Positions 11,112 to 24,004 of a stretch of 64,000 nt of DNA are shown here, one piece after another. Every line of letters starts with the position of its first letter. Within the stretch, counting starts at the first letter, position 1. The notes below the pieces were generated by a model that saw nothing but the letters and a program-made list of their open reading frames with translations, made no database searches and was not told where the DNA came from. The DNA is from Marsupella aquatica (taxonomy: Eukaryota; Marchantiophyta). The stretch covers positions 24,924,001 through 24,988,000 of the forward strand of contig OZ316895.1 in the NCBI GenBank assembly GCA_973895155.1, in the 5' to 3' direction. The position numbers and the translations under genes are program-made.

Positions 11112-12459
11112 AATGCTACTGGTTTTACCTTCTTTGCTACTGATTTGTACTTTGTCTCCACAAGCACTTCAGGTCTCTCTCTTCCAACAAACGATCTGAT
11201 TACCTCATATACTCTATGAGAGCATATTTTCACCATACTTTGGTCACTCTGTAATATAGACTCTAGTCCTTCTATGGTGTCATCAAAACAAACTTCCTCA
11301 AACACTCATGAAATGTACTCATCCCCAATCAATTCTCCTCTCCTTCTCAATTCTTTCTCTATAATCTTCACTCTATTTTTCTCAAATTTTTTAAAGGTTT
11401 CCACCTTCATGTACGAAATCAATCCCTCTTCTATAAAACCTAAGAACCCATGAGAAAAACCCTCCCCATCTTCTACTTCAAGCGAGAGGTGTTCTACCTT
11501 TGTACCATTGTATTCTCGCTCTACCATGGTACTTCCCCAAAATCCTTAAATTCTGGAGTCACCCTTGGCAATGGTCTCTCCCTCAAGCTGTCTCCATTCC
11601 TTGCATGATCTGGACACACGGTCAAGAATTGTACTGTTTGCTTTCCATCTTTGCTCCTGATCCTGGCATATGATGATCCATCATCCATTGTCTTTGTCTC
11701 CATCCGCAATCCCGTTATGTATGGCATTCCAAGTATAATCGGATAGGTAGCTGACTCTTGGACAAAAAAGTTTTGCCCCTCCTTGATATCTCCTATCGTG
11801 ATATTAACATTGGGGCAGGCTCCCCATAAACTACCTTTAGAATTGTTTGATGCTCTCATCAACCATCCATGCTCCTTGTCGACAGGCCAATCCCCTCTGT
11901 CAAACAATTCCTTGGACATGAGGTTAATTTCTGACCCTGAATCCACCAATGCCACAACAGGTTCTTCCAAGTGTCCGATGTGCACCAAGGTTTCCGTAGT
12001 GGCTCTAGCCCAATGATTGCGCAAATAGTGACTCTTTCAAGCCACTTGCTCCTCTTCATCAGCAAATCGCACTATAGATGTTTGATAACATAGAGCCACA
12101 TTCTTGTCTCCTTCTCCCATGATTCCTTGTACGCTTGTAGCTTCTGGTTCAACCAAACTCTGACGCTTTCTTTTGATGATATCAATGATGACTTCATGAA
12201 ACTCTCATTTTGCAATACCCAACACTTCGCCCAATGTGAACTCCACTTTGCCATTGAGAATCCTCTCCTCCAGCACTTTCTTCAGATCTGTAGCTAGCTC
12301 AATGTCGGATTGCAATTTGTATGCTGGCCCTTTCCCCTTCTCTTTTGACTGATTTCTCCTCCCCTTCATGGAATACGCTTCATCCATCATTTCCTCTCGA
12401 GGTGGAGCTGAATCAGCATGCACTCTTTCCTCCCTTGCCGGTGTCCTAAGGATAAGCAA
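11112..12459 (-). pseudogene. pol: Ty3/gypsy pol, protease half
   Basis: The minus-strand frames read in order: 12459-12205 (SDIELATDLKKVLEERIL), 12254-12072, 12024-11521, 11527-11306 and 11305 down to the insertion. The 12024-11521 frame carries a retropepsin-like aspartic protease. Its catalytic motif is DSGSEINLM, and ILGMPYITGL is the usual ILG flap partner. Acidic linker frames follow and reach KYKSVAKKVKPVA, which normally leads straight into reverse transcriptase. That continuation is found at 6785 on the far side of the inserted element. No clear Gag lies upstream (above 12460). At least three frame breaks are present besides the insertion. Confidence 0.8.
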
Positions 12460-12576
12460 AGAGGTGGGAAAAGAGGCTCAAGGGACACGCAGGGTGTATG
12501 GCTGCTTGAGATATAGGAAACGGTTGCAAACAAGATAAAGTAGACCCTAAGCACTTCCTTTCATCCCCATCATCAC

Positions 12577-12600
12577 AAGCAAGCAAGCAAGCAAGCAAGC
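12577..12600. repeat. (AAGC)6 microsatellite
   Basis: Six perfect AAGC units, followed by ATGCATGC. Confidence 0.85.
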
Positions 12601-15049
12601 ATGCATGCTTTCGAAACTCAAGCCATTTACATACTCATATCCAATCACAATCAAAATAACTAGTTCAAGCTTCCCAATGTAATCCTCACAAGTCTAAGCC
12701 CAACATTCAATTGGTCACCATTCCTTTTCCAACACTTGATTGCACACAATCCCTTGCAACCCTCTAAGGTACACAAGTTCAAGCTTACATCAATGTGGTC
12801 AAGTTAAGGGTCACTCTTGGTTGTGGCTAAGACAAGTGGGACATCCAAAGGTATGCAAGGCATCTCTATGCACCATTCAAACATCCAACTTTTGAAACAT
12901 GGAAAACTACTTTCGAAAAGTGACCTAGGGTTGGTCAACAAACTCCTTAACAAACATGGAATTGACCTTAGTCCCTTCCTCTAGTAGAACCACCAAGTAC
13001 AATCCACAAACAACCCATTCCATCAATAGAAAATGCCTTTACTCTTTACTCTTGTAACTTCCCTCATGCATAATAACTACTTTCGAAAGTACCTTCATTC
13101 AACCCATCTACTTTCAAAAACACCTTCAAGCTCACAACAACATTCAAAAATGGCATGAAGACATTCATTCTAACCATTCCATCACTCATAGCCAAAGCAA
13201 GGCATCAACACACATCTCAAAAACGAGGATACCTCTCCTCTAAATGCATAGCAAGAAGGCACATGTAGCATCATGGCCTCCAAGTAAAAACATGGGTCAC
13301 AAGCAAGACCCTCCTAGCAAAAATGAATCATCACCAAGTCTAGTCATCAACCAAGCATTCAAAATCCCTCCATAGCCTATCCAAGCTTCAAAACCCTAGT
13401 CTCCTTCTCTCATACTTCCTTCTATCAACCAAATCTACTTTCGAAGCTTCAAGTCAAGGAGTTTACAAGAGAGTAGGCCTTCTTAGTGAGCCATCTCTAA
13501 TGCAAGACTCCCAAGCTTCAACAAGATTAGGTCTCATCTCCTCTAAGCTTTCAAAAATCTCCTACAAGTCCATTCTCCTCAAAACTTGAAGCAACAAACC
13601 TACATTCGAGTATGCCTTCTTGTGGGCAATCTCTCATGTAAGCTCCTTATACTTCCTACTCACATCCTACCTCCTTCCTAAGGCTTTGAGTCAGCCTCTC
13701 CTACATTCGAAACCTCTCTCCAAATCCCTAGAAAAACCGTCACAAAACTCAATCTCTTCACATTCAAAGCTTCTACTCCATCTATCTCTTCACAAAATTG
13801 CCTCTACATCTCCTACCCTCAAAATCCAAAGGCCATGGCCAAGGAGGAGGGCTCCCCCTTCACTCATGCCTCATGCTCGAGCTCCCCTCAAGAGGTTCGC
13901 TCCTACCTATTCGAAACTTACTCAAAGACTCAAAAACTGCCAAAAGCGACAGCACTTTAGCAGCATCACAGTGTGAGAGAGGGCCCTTGCCCTTCGAACT
14001 CTCCTCTTTAGTACTCTCGTGGGAAGGCCTGGGGCAAGGCACGAGCCCTCCACTTATGGTTTAAGTCCTCGACAATTTTCAGCCCTTGATCATCCATCAA
14101 AAAGATCTAAGGGTCAAAAATGAGCCAAAATACCATCCTTTGTAACTTTGTAACCAAATGAGGCTTCGCACTTTCGAAAAAACCTCGAACTCCTCCAAAC
14201 CCTAAGGCACGTCCTCATCCTCAATCCTATCCATTCATCCATTGACTCAACCAAGATCCACCGTTGACGTAGGTTCAATGAATCTAGTCCTTATTTCACA
14301 AAACTAGGAATCTGGCCCATATCTCACAAAACTGATGCACTTGGACCAAACCCTCTTACATGCCTTGAACCTGGTCACCTCCTCCATGTATTCAATGAAC
14401 CTGGTCACCATGTTGCCAAAACCCTAAATACCTTGCTTGTTGAGCAAGCAACCTCCATTCCGCCAATCCGCCAAATGATAACTTAATCGCTGGTCACAAA
14501 TGAAAAACATACCCCACAATAGTAACAAGGGTGGGTAGGCTCGACCTCATCCCTACCTTGACCCTCATAACTCTACTTCCTCCTTCACCTTGGTCAAGTT
14601 AGCTCAAGTCAAGTCAACTTGCCCAAGTTAGAAGCAAAAATTGGTTTCAACTTCCTTCACAAAACATGAGGATTCCTCCTTCAGGATGGAAACCTCATGA
14701 CACCGGTCGCTTGGATGGTCCTTCATTGGCTTCGGTTCTCCTCCGCTTGTCTTCTACTGTCAAACACTTGTCAAGGAGCTTAAGCGGCTTTTCTCCCCAA
14801 AAGACTACCTAATACCTGCTCCATATCATACCAGGGTCACAAAGGATTGACAAAACTTCTGAAATGTGCCTACAATGACTTATCACTCCATACATAAGTA
14901 GTTTCAACTCTCCACTTCTAGAGAGGTAGTCCCCTTGACTACTTTTGTACTCACACCCTTCCCCTCTCCTCTACTCCAAGGATCAGCAAGGGGGATCTTC
15001 GCTCCAAGCTGTCACCTTAGAGAAGAGTCTCACACAAACACCCAAGAAC

Positions 15050-15340
15050 CAAAGTACTTTCCTCTTCAAGCTTAAGTCTCCTCAAGACCCTCAAAGTAGT
15101 GTTACCCCTCAACCTTGCCCCCTGGGCCTTGGTTTGGGTCCACACATCCCCTTTGAGCTCTAGAGAAGGCTCCTCTATCTAAGGACTCTTCCTCTTGTTC
15201 TTACTTCTTGTTAACACCACACACAAGGCAAAATACTTTCCACCCTCAAGCTATAATCCTCTCTAAGTCTCAAAGTAGTGCTCTACCTTAACCTTGCCTC
15301 CTTGGCCTTGGTTTTGTACTAGCACATCCCCTTCAAGCTT
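15050..15340. repeat. Diverged direct duplication, about 182-bp period
   Basis: The segment around 15085-15130 (CAAAGTAGTG, then CAACCTTGCC and GGCCTTGGTTT) recurs at about 15267-15315 with substitutions. The surrounding text also aligns loosely. Confidence 0.5.
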
Positions 15341-16084
15341 AGACCAAGATTACATCATAGCATGGACTCTTCTCTTGCTCTCATATGCTTCAAATGCACT
15401 CACACTTAATGGTCACAATGAAGATTGGCAAGTCTCATTTTATTGCATCACCTTTAAAACAAAATTTCACTACACATTCTCCACACTAAGCATGGACCAC
15501 CTCTCCCTTCTCAAGCTTAGCCCTACCTTGGCAAGGTAGAGATTCCACTTAAGAGATGAGACTCCCGGTCCCTAACAAAGGAAAACTTTCTCCTTATATA
15601 CTATTCTCCTTCCACACCACACCAAGCTTGACCTGGGGTCCAACTACTCCTCCCCCAAGTCCTCCTAACACACAAAGTCCAACTCTATAGTTTGTAGCTC
15701 ACTCTACAACCTATTGCTTGACTCCTTCCAAGCCCTGGAATATGTCACACATGAGTTGCATGCTTTGATCTCCAAACCTGCTCTCACTTATGGTCCTCCT
15801 CACCAGCTTTCCAACCCACTTGAAAGCTCGCAAAAAGAGTGAGTGAGTCTCAAGTTGTGTCATGTCAAAGTTGGCTCATTATTTACTAGTCCTTACTTAC
15901 TACCCCGACCTATCAACTTACTTTCCTTACCCTAACGGCCTTGCACCTTTACCCTGAGGTACTCTCTTCTCCATGTATCCTAACTTGGGTGACACGGGTG
16001 CAAGAAGTGTCGGCCTAAAAACCTGGTCTTACTTCCCCCATGCCGACTCCCGTTTGCAAGCTATGGGGACCCCCTCGTGACCTC

Positions 16085-17195
16085 TTGTATATATCTTCTC
16101 TGCACAGCGCGTGCAATGAGGCCGGTCTTCAGGCCATTTCAGGGTATTTAGGGAGCGCGGTGCATGGTCTCCTACATGCAGTGCACGGTCTCAACGTTTC
16201 ATTATTTGGACTCCCACAACATTATTATTAAAACCTTTAAACTCCACTAGTATTGATTAGGGTGACTTACGGGTGGTTGCCGTAGGCTCCCATAACATTA
16301 TTTTTTAAGTGTTCATACACCACTAGCATTCATTGTGACTCACTTGTAGTCCCGCACTCCCATAACATTTCCAATAAAAGTCTTTTGCAGCTATAACATT
16401 CATGTTGAAACCATTGGACTCCGTTAGCATCAAAAGTGTCACCATTCAATTTGGGTTCGTGAGAAATACAAAGGAAACAAAGCTTGGTCAATGCTTCTAG
16501 AATTCTTGTACCAGCCTTCAATCTGGTTCTTTAATGTGCTCGTCACCTTCAAATTCCCTTCTGCATTATTGTTGGGTCGGTATTTTGGTCGGGAAGCATT
16601 GGCCTTCAAGAATTCCTGTTGCTGGCCTTCAATCTGGTCCTTGACTGTGCTCGCCACCTCCAAATTCCCTTCAATCTGCATCTTGAATCTTGCATCGCTT
16701 GGATGGCGTACTGACATCGTCAATAATTGCAGCAAGTGATGGATTAGAGTCATTCACTGTCAGATGCAGTCTTCGAGCGAAGGCATTTCCGAATGGTTGC
16801 GTTTTTTATGCTTACTGGTGGCAGTGGCGTGGCGTGGTTTCAGGCTGAGTGTGCAGTGATGGAGCTTCTCTTCTGTACAACATCCATGGTTGCGGTATCC
16901 ATGCCTTGCTACTCACCTCCATCTGTGTTGCAACTCCATTCAGACACTCCTAGGACCCAAATCGCCTTCACTGTCCAACCCACCATACAACACTCTTATG
17001 TAAAGGCTGTGTCTCACATGCGATACATGGTATGTCTCCAAGTTTCAGCATATGGACTCCCACAACATTTCCGGTTAAAGTGGAGGCTCCCATAACATTT
17101 CCGGTTAAACCGTAGACTCCCATAGCTTTCATGTTGAAACCTTTAAACTCCGTTAGCATCAAATGTGTCACCATTCAATTTTGGACGTGGGAAAT
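16085..17195 (+). repeat. Repeat R, copy 1
   Basis: A dispersed repeat of about 1.1 kb. It opens with TATATCTTCTCTGCACAGCG and contains recurrent GGACTCCCAYAACATT words. A ~55-bp segment near 16393-16450 recurs near 17128-17186, bracketing the central part. Copies or parts recur at 61677-62715, 62905-63270 and 63726-64000. The first ~275 bp are almost identical to 63726-64000. Between the bracketing repeats, a minus-strand frame (16753-16439) encodes relics of the small basic protein better preserved at 61974-62393. The unit has no recognised transposition gene. Confidence 0.8.
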
Positions 17196-17224
17196 GAGAT
17201 ACAAAATTTTGGACGTGGGAAATG

Positions 17225-17480
17225 CCCATGTGCTCAGATGGGTATGTATGTTTCAAATTACAGTATTTTGAAGGTTGGGGGTTACGAGGGATGGGGTATT
17301 CCAAAACGCACAGCCACCATGTGTTGGGGTAATGCAAGTGCCAATGTGCTCCGAAGGGTATGTATGTATCAAATTACAGTATTTTGAAGGTTGGGGGGTA
17401 TGAGGGATGGGGTATTCTAAAATGCACAGCCACCATGGGCTGGGGTAATGCAAATTAATGCCCATGTGCTCTGAAGGGTA
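17225..17480. repeat. Tandem duplication, 116-bp period
   Basis: Two adjacent units share GTATGTATG, AAATTACAGTATTTTGAAGG and a CACAGCCACCATG block. Their starts are near 17242 and 17358, and a third unit begins and stops at about 17470. A diverged piece lies at 17815-17890. Confidence 0.75.
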
Positions 17481-17814
17481 TTAATAGGATAATGTCCTGG
17501 TTAGAGGGCATTGTGGGATATAATGCTCGTAACTAGGACATTTAATGTACGTAAAAACTTGAGTGACTTTTTGGTAACAAACAAGAAAAAGTGAATCCCT
17601 GAAATAGAAAATTCAAATTAAAGGGTCATCCAAGAAGTGGTTGCTATGGAATTGGCCAAAAATATACCTTCTTTAGTTATATTAGATTCTATTCATAGAT
17701 ATTGTGTTAGTATCAGGTAGGTGTTTTGTATAATCCCCTCCTAAAAAAAAGGGGTGCATTATGGAGAATTAATGCACTCAAATATACAAAGAGAAAAGCC
17801 ACGAAAGTCTTTAC

Positions 17815-17890
17815 GTATCAAAATTACAGTATTGAAGGTGAAGGGGGGTACGTGGGATGGGGGTATTCTATAACGCACAGCCACAGTTGA
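17815..17890. repeat. Detached partial copy of the 116-bp unit
   Basis: It matches the 17225-17480 unit (AAATTACAGTATTGAAGG, GGGATGGGGGTATTCTA, CGCACAGCCAC) but is separated from it by about 340 bp of unrelated sequence. Confidence 0.6.
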
Positions 17891-18546
17891 AGCCACTTTG
17901 ATAAGTGATTACTCAGTTGAACAATAGGAGAGCAATGCTGCTCTAAGTGGAATGTCTTATTTTGTTTACGAGTGGAATGTTTTGTGGACTACCGTAAACA
18001 GACATGTTCATTAATGAAGAAATGCGGTGCTGGTCAGACTGTCCTCACTGTTGTTTTTATAAAGTGGGATGAGAAGCTATTGACAAACCACATCATCACT
18101 GACCACACACACTCTTACTGTATAATAATCAGAAGTACTCACTGTACTGTCCAGTAGTCTGCGTTTTTGGATTAGTTGTGATGATTTCTGTTCAGTCTGC
18201 TACTATAAGGAGGTTGAATGGGCAACCTTCCAGTATGGGTGAAGGTTTTTTCGGGAACAAACAGGCACAGCAGGGTAGTATGGTTGAATTGCCTAATCTA
18301 TCTTGTTGTGGGCATTGTATTGCACCTCGCGCTAACCCTTGGTACACTCTTAATCTTAAAAGGTGTTCATCTGTAAAGGCCAAGTATTCTGATAAACCCA
18401 CACAACACTATTGAAAGAAAAGGAACAAGGTTTAGAGTTTAGAGTATTCTGAGAAAACCACACACTGTTGACACTGTTTACATGATAAATGGCCATTGTC
18501 AGTAAGAGATACAAAAGTTGAGGTCATGTAATGCGGTATTATGGTT
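17891..18546. other. Intergenic, no gene seen
   Basis: Short frames are open on both strands near 18178-18414, but none resembles a known protein. Confidence 0.4.
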
Positions 18547-18996
18547 CATATTATTTAGGAAATTGGGCCATATACGTGGATATCATGCACAAGCTAGGGT
18601 AATCTAATAATCGAGTAATGTACAACTAAGGTTAATGTTAGGAATACATCTGAACCTCGGGGTAATCCAATCACAAAGCAATGTACTAGACAAGTTAATC
18701 TTAGGATATTGTGCCATACACACGGATACGAAAGTTGGGGTAATCTTATCCATCAATAAATATACATTAATTAATGTTTAGGATTTGTGCCATACACATG
18801 AATACAAAAGCCGGGGTAATCCTACACAAGGATACGAAACGCAAGCCGGGGTAATCTTATAATCAATAAAGTACTAGTAAGGTTAATGTTTGGAAATTGG
18901 CCACACCCATGGATACAAAGCTGGGGTAATCCTACACATAGATACGAAGCAAATGCCGGGGTAATCTAATAATCATAATTAAAGTACAAATGAATG
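18547..18996. repeat. Degenerate tandem repeat with GGGGTAATC core
   Basis: At least six imperfect units repeat the words GGATACRAA..., GCCGGGGTAATC and AATAATC...AAAGTA(C). Spacing is variable, from about 45 to 110 bp. Confidence 0.65.
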
Positions 18997-19689
18997 TATT
19001 AAGGAATGTACTAAGCTGGGCTGTAAAAATGTGGGGTTTTACATACATGGACACAAGACTATAAACGTGACGAAATGATGTAATCATGCAGGTCAGGTAA
19101 AGTAGGAAGATTGTTTGTTACACCAACAGTCTTCGGCCACAAATGAGTTTTCGGCCACAAATGAGGTGTTGTACAACACATTTGTTATGTCATACAGCCA
19201 TCCATTTGAGTAGTGTTTTTTTATCTAGATGTAAGTGTCCAGTGTGAGGGAAAATTGGCAGGTCATGTGGGACTGGGGAAAATAAATTTTGATTTGTGTG
19301 AAGTGCGCCTCACACGTCGCTTCTAGGTTCTGAAAATCTAGGGTTGATGGTAAAAATGAAAATGTATAATCTGAGTATGAAATAGATACGGAGGTGTCGA
19401 GGAGTAAAACTAGACCAGACCAGAATGGGGCAGGGGGAGTTTAGGGTCCATTTATATTGAATGTAATGAGAGAATTGTTTACTAGAATAAATGGTACCCC
19501 ATATTTAAATAACGTGTCTATTGATCGATACCCAGGAAAGAAAATACCGTCCTATCTTCTTTGCACTTCAACCGATGCACAATGCTTGCCTTTCTAGAGA
19601 ACAAGGTAGCCAAAACAAATTCACCGAAGAGAATAGATAGTTCAAAACTCCTGACTCTAATTTACAAATACTACAAAAAAACATTTGAC

Positions 19690-19895
19690 TCTTACCTGAA
19701 GTTTTCCTATCGTCTAAAATCTTAAAGTTTCCCTTTCCTGAAGCTCAAATTGTTTTTCCTTCCCTGCCCTTCCTCAAGTTTTTTTCCCTAGCGCCTGAAG
19801 CTGGAGTTTTTTTTTCCTTCCCCCCTGACGGTGAAGTTTTTTTTTCTTCCTGGAAAAAGCTGAATTTTTTTTTGCTTGCTTTGGTTTTTGCTGTT
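19690..19895. repeat. Pyrimidine-rich imperfect repeats
   Basis: Poly-T/TTCC blocks recur with an interspersed CCTGAAG...GAAGTTTTTTT word, four to five times. Confidence 0.5.
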
Positions 19896-20159
19896 TTTCT
19901 TCTCCCCCACTTTCACATTATGTAGGTTTGTACATCATGTGCGAAAAAAACTAGGATACAATGTATGGATTTGATGAAAAAAATCACCTCTGGTTTAGGG
20001 AACCAATATAGAGCAGGTAAATTCAGGCATGTACTTTGGCTGGTATTTGTCCCTGCAATACCCAAAATGCTGGTCCGGTGAGGTTTAGGGTCTTTTCAGT
20101 ACGTTTGGAGTCCTTCTACCGGCGCAGGGCGCCTTCATGGGGTCCCTGCCCGCTTTGTT

Positions 20160-20665
20160 GCTTGCTATGACTAATAAAAGTACCCTCATTAATAAGAGTA
20201 CCCTCATGGACAAGGCCCAACACAAGGATACCCTTAGGAGATAAGAGTACCCTCACTGATAAGGGTACCCTCATTATCAAAGTACCATTGTTGATAAGTG
20301 TACCCTCATTGATACTTAAGAGTACCCTCATACGCAAGGGTACCCTCAGGAGATAAGAGTACCCTCATTGATAAGGGTACCCTCACTGATCAAAGTACCA
20401 TTGTTGATAAGCGTACCCATTGATAAGAGTACCCTCGCTGATAAGAGTCCCTCGCTGATAAGAGTACCCTCGTTGATAAGAGTATCCTCAAGCACAAGGG
20501 TACCCTCAGGAGATAAGAGTACCCTCATTGATAAGGGTACCCTCATTGATCTAATTAAGTACCATCGTTGATAAATGTACCACATTGATAAGAGTACCCT
20601 CACTGATAAGAGTACCCTCATGCACAAGGGTACCCTCAGGAGATAAAAGTACCCTCATTCACATG
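20160..20665. repeat. Minisatellite, ~18-bp unit GATAAGAGTACCCTCATT
   Basis: About 25 tandem units of GATAAGRGTACCCTCAYT with point changes form a higher-order pattern of roughly 180 bp, marked by CACAAGGGTACCCTCAGGA blocks at about 20211, 20335, 20495 and 20625. Because 18 is a multiple of 3, frames stay open on both strands, giving artefactual EGTLIN-type repeats. I do not annotate a protein. Confidence 0.85.
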
Positions 20666-21954
20666 GGGAGCAATGAAAATAGGGATAATTGTAACCACGT
20701 CCAAAAGGTGAGATCTGTGATCATAGCCATTCAAAAATACTGTCCTTCAAAACCTTGAGGACTTTAGTTTAAGAACTTTTCTAACAAACAGTTCAAGAAT
20801 GTTTTTATAACAAAGAATCCAATAAAGTGTAAACTTTAATTTTATGGTGTTCAATTTTTTTAGATTTTCCCACACTATAGCAAACAAATCCACTGAATTT
20901 TTTTATTCTAATTCCAATTCAGTAAAATTTACAATTCCGGTCAAATAGTACACGAACCATTTCAGATCTGAGTACCGAAATGCCGTAAGTTGTAATTTTT
21001 ATCATTAGATTTATGAATAATTCAACATGTAGGTGGGAGAAAGGGGGAATTTTGATGTTGAGGTACTCACCTTCATAAATCTACTATTGATTTGTCCCAA
21101 GGAGTGTACAGTTCTTTCCTTGGTCTCGCCTCAATATTTGTACAATGTTGGCATGAATGACACTGCACAGAACACTAAAAGGATTTAGTGTCTTGAGGAT
21201 GACCAAAAACAATGACAAGAAACCTGAAACTGAAACTCATTTGTCCAAGTGCATGTAGAGCTTCATATCATTGGCAACAATAGTGCTTGAAGCCAACTTA
21301 CTTTTGAATGACGTGTAAGGCAATATCTTGTGAAAGAGGGCCGATAGCTTCCCAACTACTAAAGAAGTAGATTTTGCACTCACAAAGTCATCCCAACAAC
21401 CAGATCCCCTTGTGCAATCTGAGAAACGTGGAGTATTCAATAAAAAGTTCAAAGCAAAATGTAATAAAACCATCATAAACTCAATATAATGAAATGTAAC
21501 CATGTCCTTTGTGATAAATTCTGCAAACCCTTCTGCTTTTTAAATATCTACTAATTAAAAGGAAAAGGATAATACACCAGAATTTACTTCAAAACTCACT
21601 GTCAATCATGTTCTCCGAACAATAAGAATGATAGGGAGGGAAAATGTCAACCTGGGCATACGCCCAAGTCAGGGTGTGAAGCTTAATTTTCAGGATCCTG
21701 GAATTGTGGCCGGAGAGAGGCAGCTTGCAGCAACAAGTGCTTCAGGCTTCTTCCTCATCAGCATAGCCAACACCACTAGGAGACCAACCTAGAGCAAGTA
21801 CAGGTCGAGCTCCCTCCTTGTTTGTGTAGTTCAATGTTCTGACCATGTTCAATGTGCTGCATTCCCTTGGGTTTGGATGATCTTCCCTTGGCAGAAATGA
21901 GTCACATTCCAGAGTTACTCCATGCATAATGATTATTCACCTGCCCCTGGGGTT
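20666..21954. other. Intergenic, no gene seen
   Basis: Ordinary AT-rich sequence. The small minus-strand frames at 21237-21503 and 21742-21927 show no recognisable domain. Confidence 0.4.
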
Positions 21955-21989
21955 GGATGATCTTTGTGTGGGATAAATGCCCGGTTTGA

Positions 21990-22095
21990 GTTAACGGGCA
22001 AGTTTACGTGTTGCCCTACGGGGTGTGGTTGGGACCGGGTGGGGTTGGGATAGGGTTGGGATGAGGTTGGGACGGTGTCAGGATAGGGGCGGGAT
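21990..22095 (+). repeat. Short G-rich GGGTTGGGAT tract
   Basis: Several GGGTTGGGA/GGGACGG words in a row give a locally G-rich plus strand that could form a G-quadruplex. Confidence 0.4.
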
Positions 22096-23013
22096 GACCA
22101 GGTGTGACGGATGACAAATCAAGGCCAAACCAGGCATAAATGAATCACACTTCAGAGTTACTCAAGGCAAAATGATTATTCTTCTGCCGCCAATCTGAAT
22201 TGACTACTTGTAGCCTGGTGGAATCAGTGGATACTCATTACTTGGCGAGAGGTTGCACCATAAAGATTGTTATGGTTAGGAATCAAATAATAGTTGAGTG
22301 TTCATTAAGTGTTTATAATACCTTGAAAGGGTTTAACAGTTTAATGATTAGATGCATGGGACCCGGATGGGATCCCATATGAGCTTACACTTTGAATCGT
22401 TCAACAATTTGAACAATAAAATGTACAAGGGTAAATTTATAAGAAGGTAATGGCATTGTGACTTTTTTCATCAAAGCAAGCTGGAGTGCCAGTTCCTTGT
22501 TATTAGGATATATCTAGATCCAGACTAGCTCCAGAGTACCAAAATCTCTGCACTTTTGGGGCACTCTGTTGTGCTATGCATTTGAGGGAGTATTCATATC
22601 TATAACTAGACCAATGCCCGTGCGTTGAACAAAAGATGTTGACATGAGAAAACATACCAAGGAGAGAGAAAGAGTAAAAGTGAGGAAAAGATATCAAAGT
22701 GAGAAAACTAAGTGAATAGTTTAGCTACTCATTTGCTAAACTAACAACAATAAGTTCAGCAGTTAATTGGCAAGGGAGTCCACCCTACAATTTAGCTGGT
22801 TGCAGTCAAACTGGAGTTTGGACTTTGAATGCCATAAACTTACATTCCACCATGGGTGAGTGCAATGTGTGTATTTAGGCAAAGCTCAGATAATTGAAGG
22901 GAATGGGCTTACTCCCCTCTTTTATAGGGGGAGTGACACTTATTTCACTGACAGTTTACATAAGACTGCAAGATGAGCATCACTAGAAATGGAAAATTAG
23001 TAAGAAATCATTA

Positions 23014-23034
23014 GTAAACCCTAAACCCTAAACT
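23014..23034. repeat. Interstitial telomere-type motif
   Basis: Two CCCTAAA units plus flanking matches (TTTAGGG on the minus strand), the land-plant telomere type. Too short to imply an ancient chromosome end. Confidence 0.6.
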
Positions 23035-23402
23035 TTCTACAGTAGTTGATTCTAAGTGTGTTAATTTATATATATAGTGCACGTTGCACATATTGGTGAG
23101 AGGCAGCCAGGGGTGAAGTCTCAATGTGTGATCACATGTAGGGTCTGTTGAGGGGAATCTAACATTTAGGATACTTAGACCAGTACTGTCAAAGAACTCA
23201 CACTCCCCTGCTGTAAATTAAGCCGACATTGCTCCAAAGCAGAGACAAACTTTCTAAGTTCATTGATCTACAAAACTCTCCCCACATTGAGACCTTACTA
23301 AAATAGAAAACGAGGAAGAAGTACATTTAAGAAAACTAAGGACCAATTTCCTGAAAAAGGCCAAACAAAGTACAATGGAGTAAAGCAAATTATAGAGATA
23401 AA

Positions 23403-23422
23403 CTAAACCCTAAACCCTAAAC
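23403..23422. repeat. Interstitial telomere-type motif
   Basis: A second two-unit CCCTAAA run, about 390 bp from the first and in the same orientation. Confidence 0.6.
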
Positions 23423-23584
23423 TTTACCCTCAGCTTAAGTGATTTAGAAAGGAAATGCAAACACTATATATATTATCGGCGCATTACGGCCGTAGTGCAG
23501 CGGCTGTGTGGCTGTTTTGGAGGCCTGTAACAAGTGTAGTGGCGGTCGTGAAGAAGATGGTGTGGTCGTGTGTATACAAGCATC

Positions 23585-23850
23585 TGGCCCGTTCATTTAA
23601 AATCCACGGCCAACATTCATTGTTGACTTTCCATGCTAATATTTATTGTTACGATGGCTGATATTTATTGTTGACTTGTCGTGTCAAGGAGGTACTTTCC
23701 ACGGCTAACATTTATTTTTGACTTTTCACGGTTGATATTTATTGTTGGCTTGTCCTATCGAGGAGATACTTGTGGCGGATAAGCAGGTTGATATTTATTG
23801 TTGACTTGTCTTGTCGAGGAGATACTTGTGACATATAAGCAGGAATGATG
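23585..23850. repeat. Imperfect tandem repeats with TTTATTGTTGACTT core
   Basis: The words GATATTTATTGTTGACTTGTC and GAGGAGATACTTGTG recur four to five times with a period of roughly 60-75 bp. Confidence 0.65.
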
Positions 23851-24004
23851 ATTTGTATACATAATTATGTTAACCATATATTGTAAGAACTGGGATTTTC
23901 CATTGAAGATTGGATTGAATTGAAGTCCTTGCACATGATCTTGCCCATCTATCTCTTCTTATTGACAGTCCAGATTTTCTCTGAATTTCCCCTCTTTCTA
24001 GACT

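Larger units (their letters stand above)
12460..16039. other. G-poor, C/T/A-rich noncoding tract
   Basis: No supported gene in about 3.6 kb. The plus strand is conspicuously poor in G and rich in C, with many lines of short CTT/CAA words. CTACTTTCGAA-like words recur between about 12600 and 14180. Its position upstream of the minus-strand gypsy protease suggests a retrotransposon leader or LTR arm. No second copy was found in the window to prove that. Confidence 0.4.

Noticed and set aside
20160-20665. CRISPR-like direct repeats
   Set aside because: Units are contiguous with no unique spacers, and the genome is eukaryotic. It is a minisatellite.
23014-23422. Ancient telomere fusion site
   Set aside because: Two motifs of only two units each, in the same orientation, are too short to support it.
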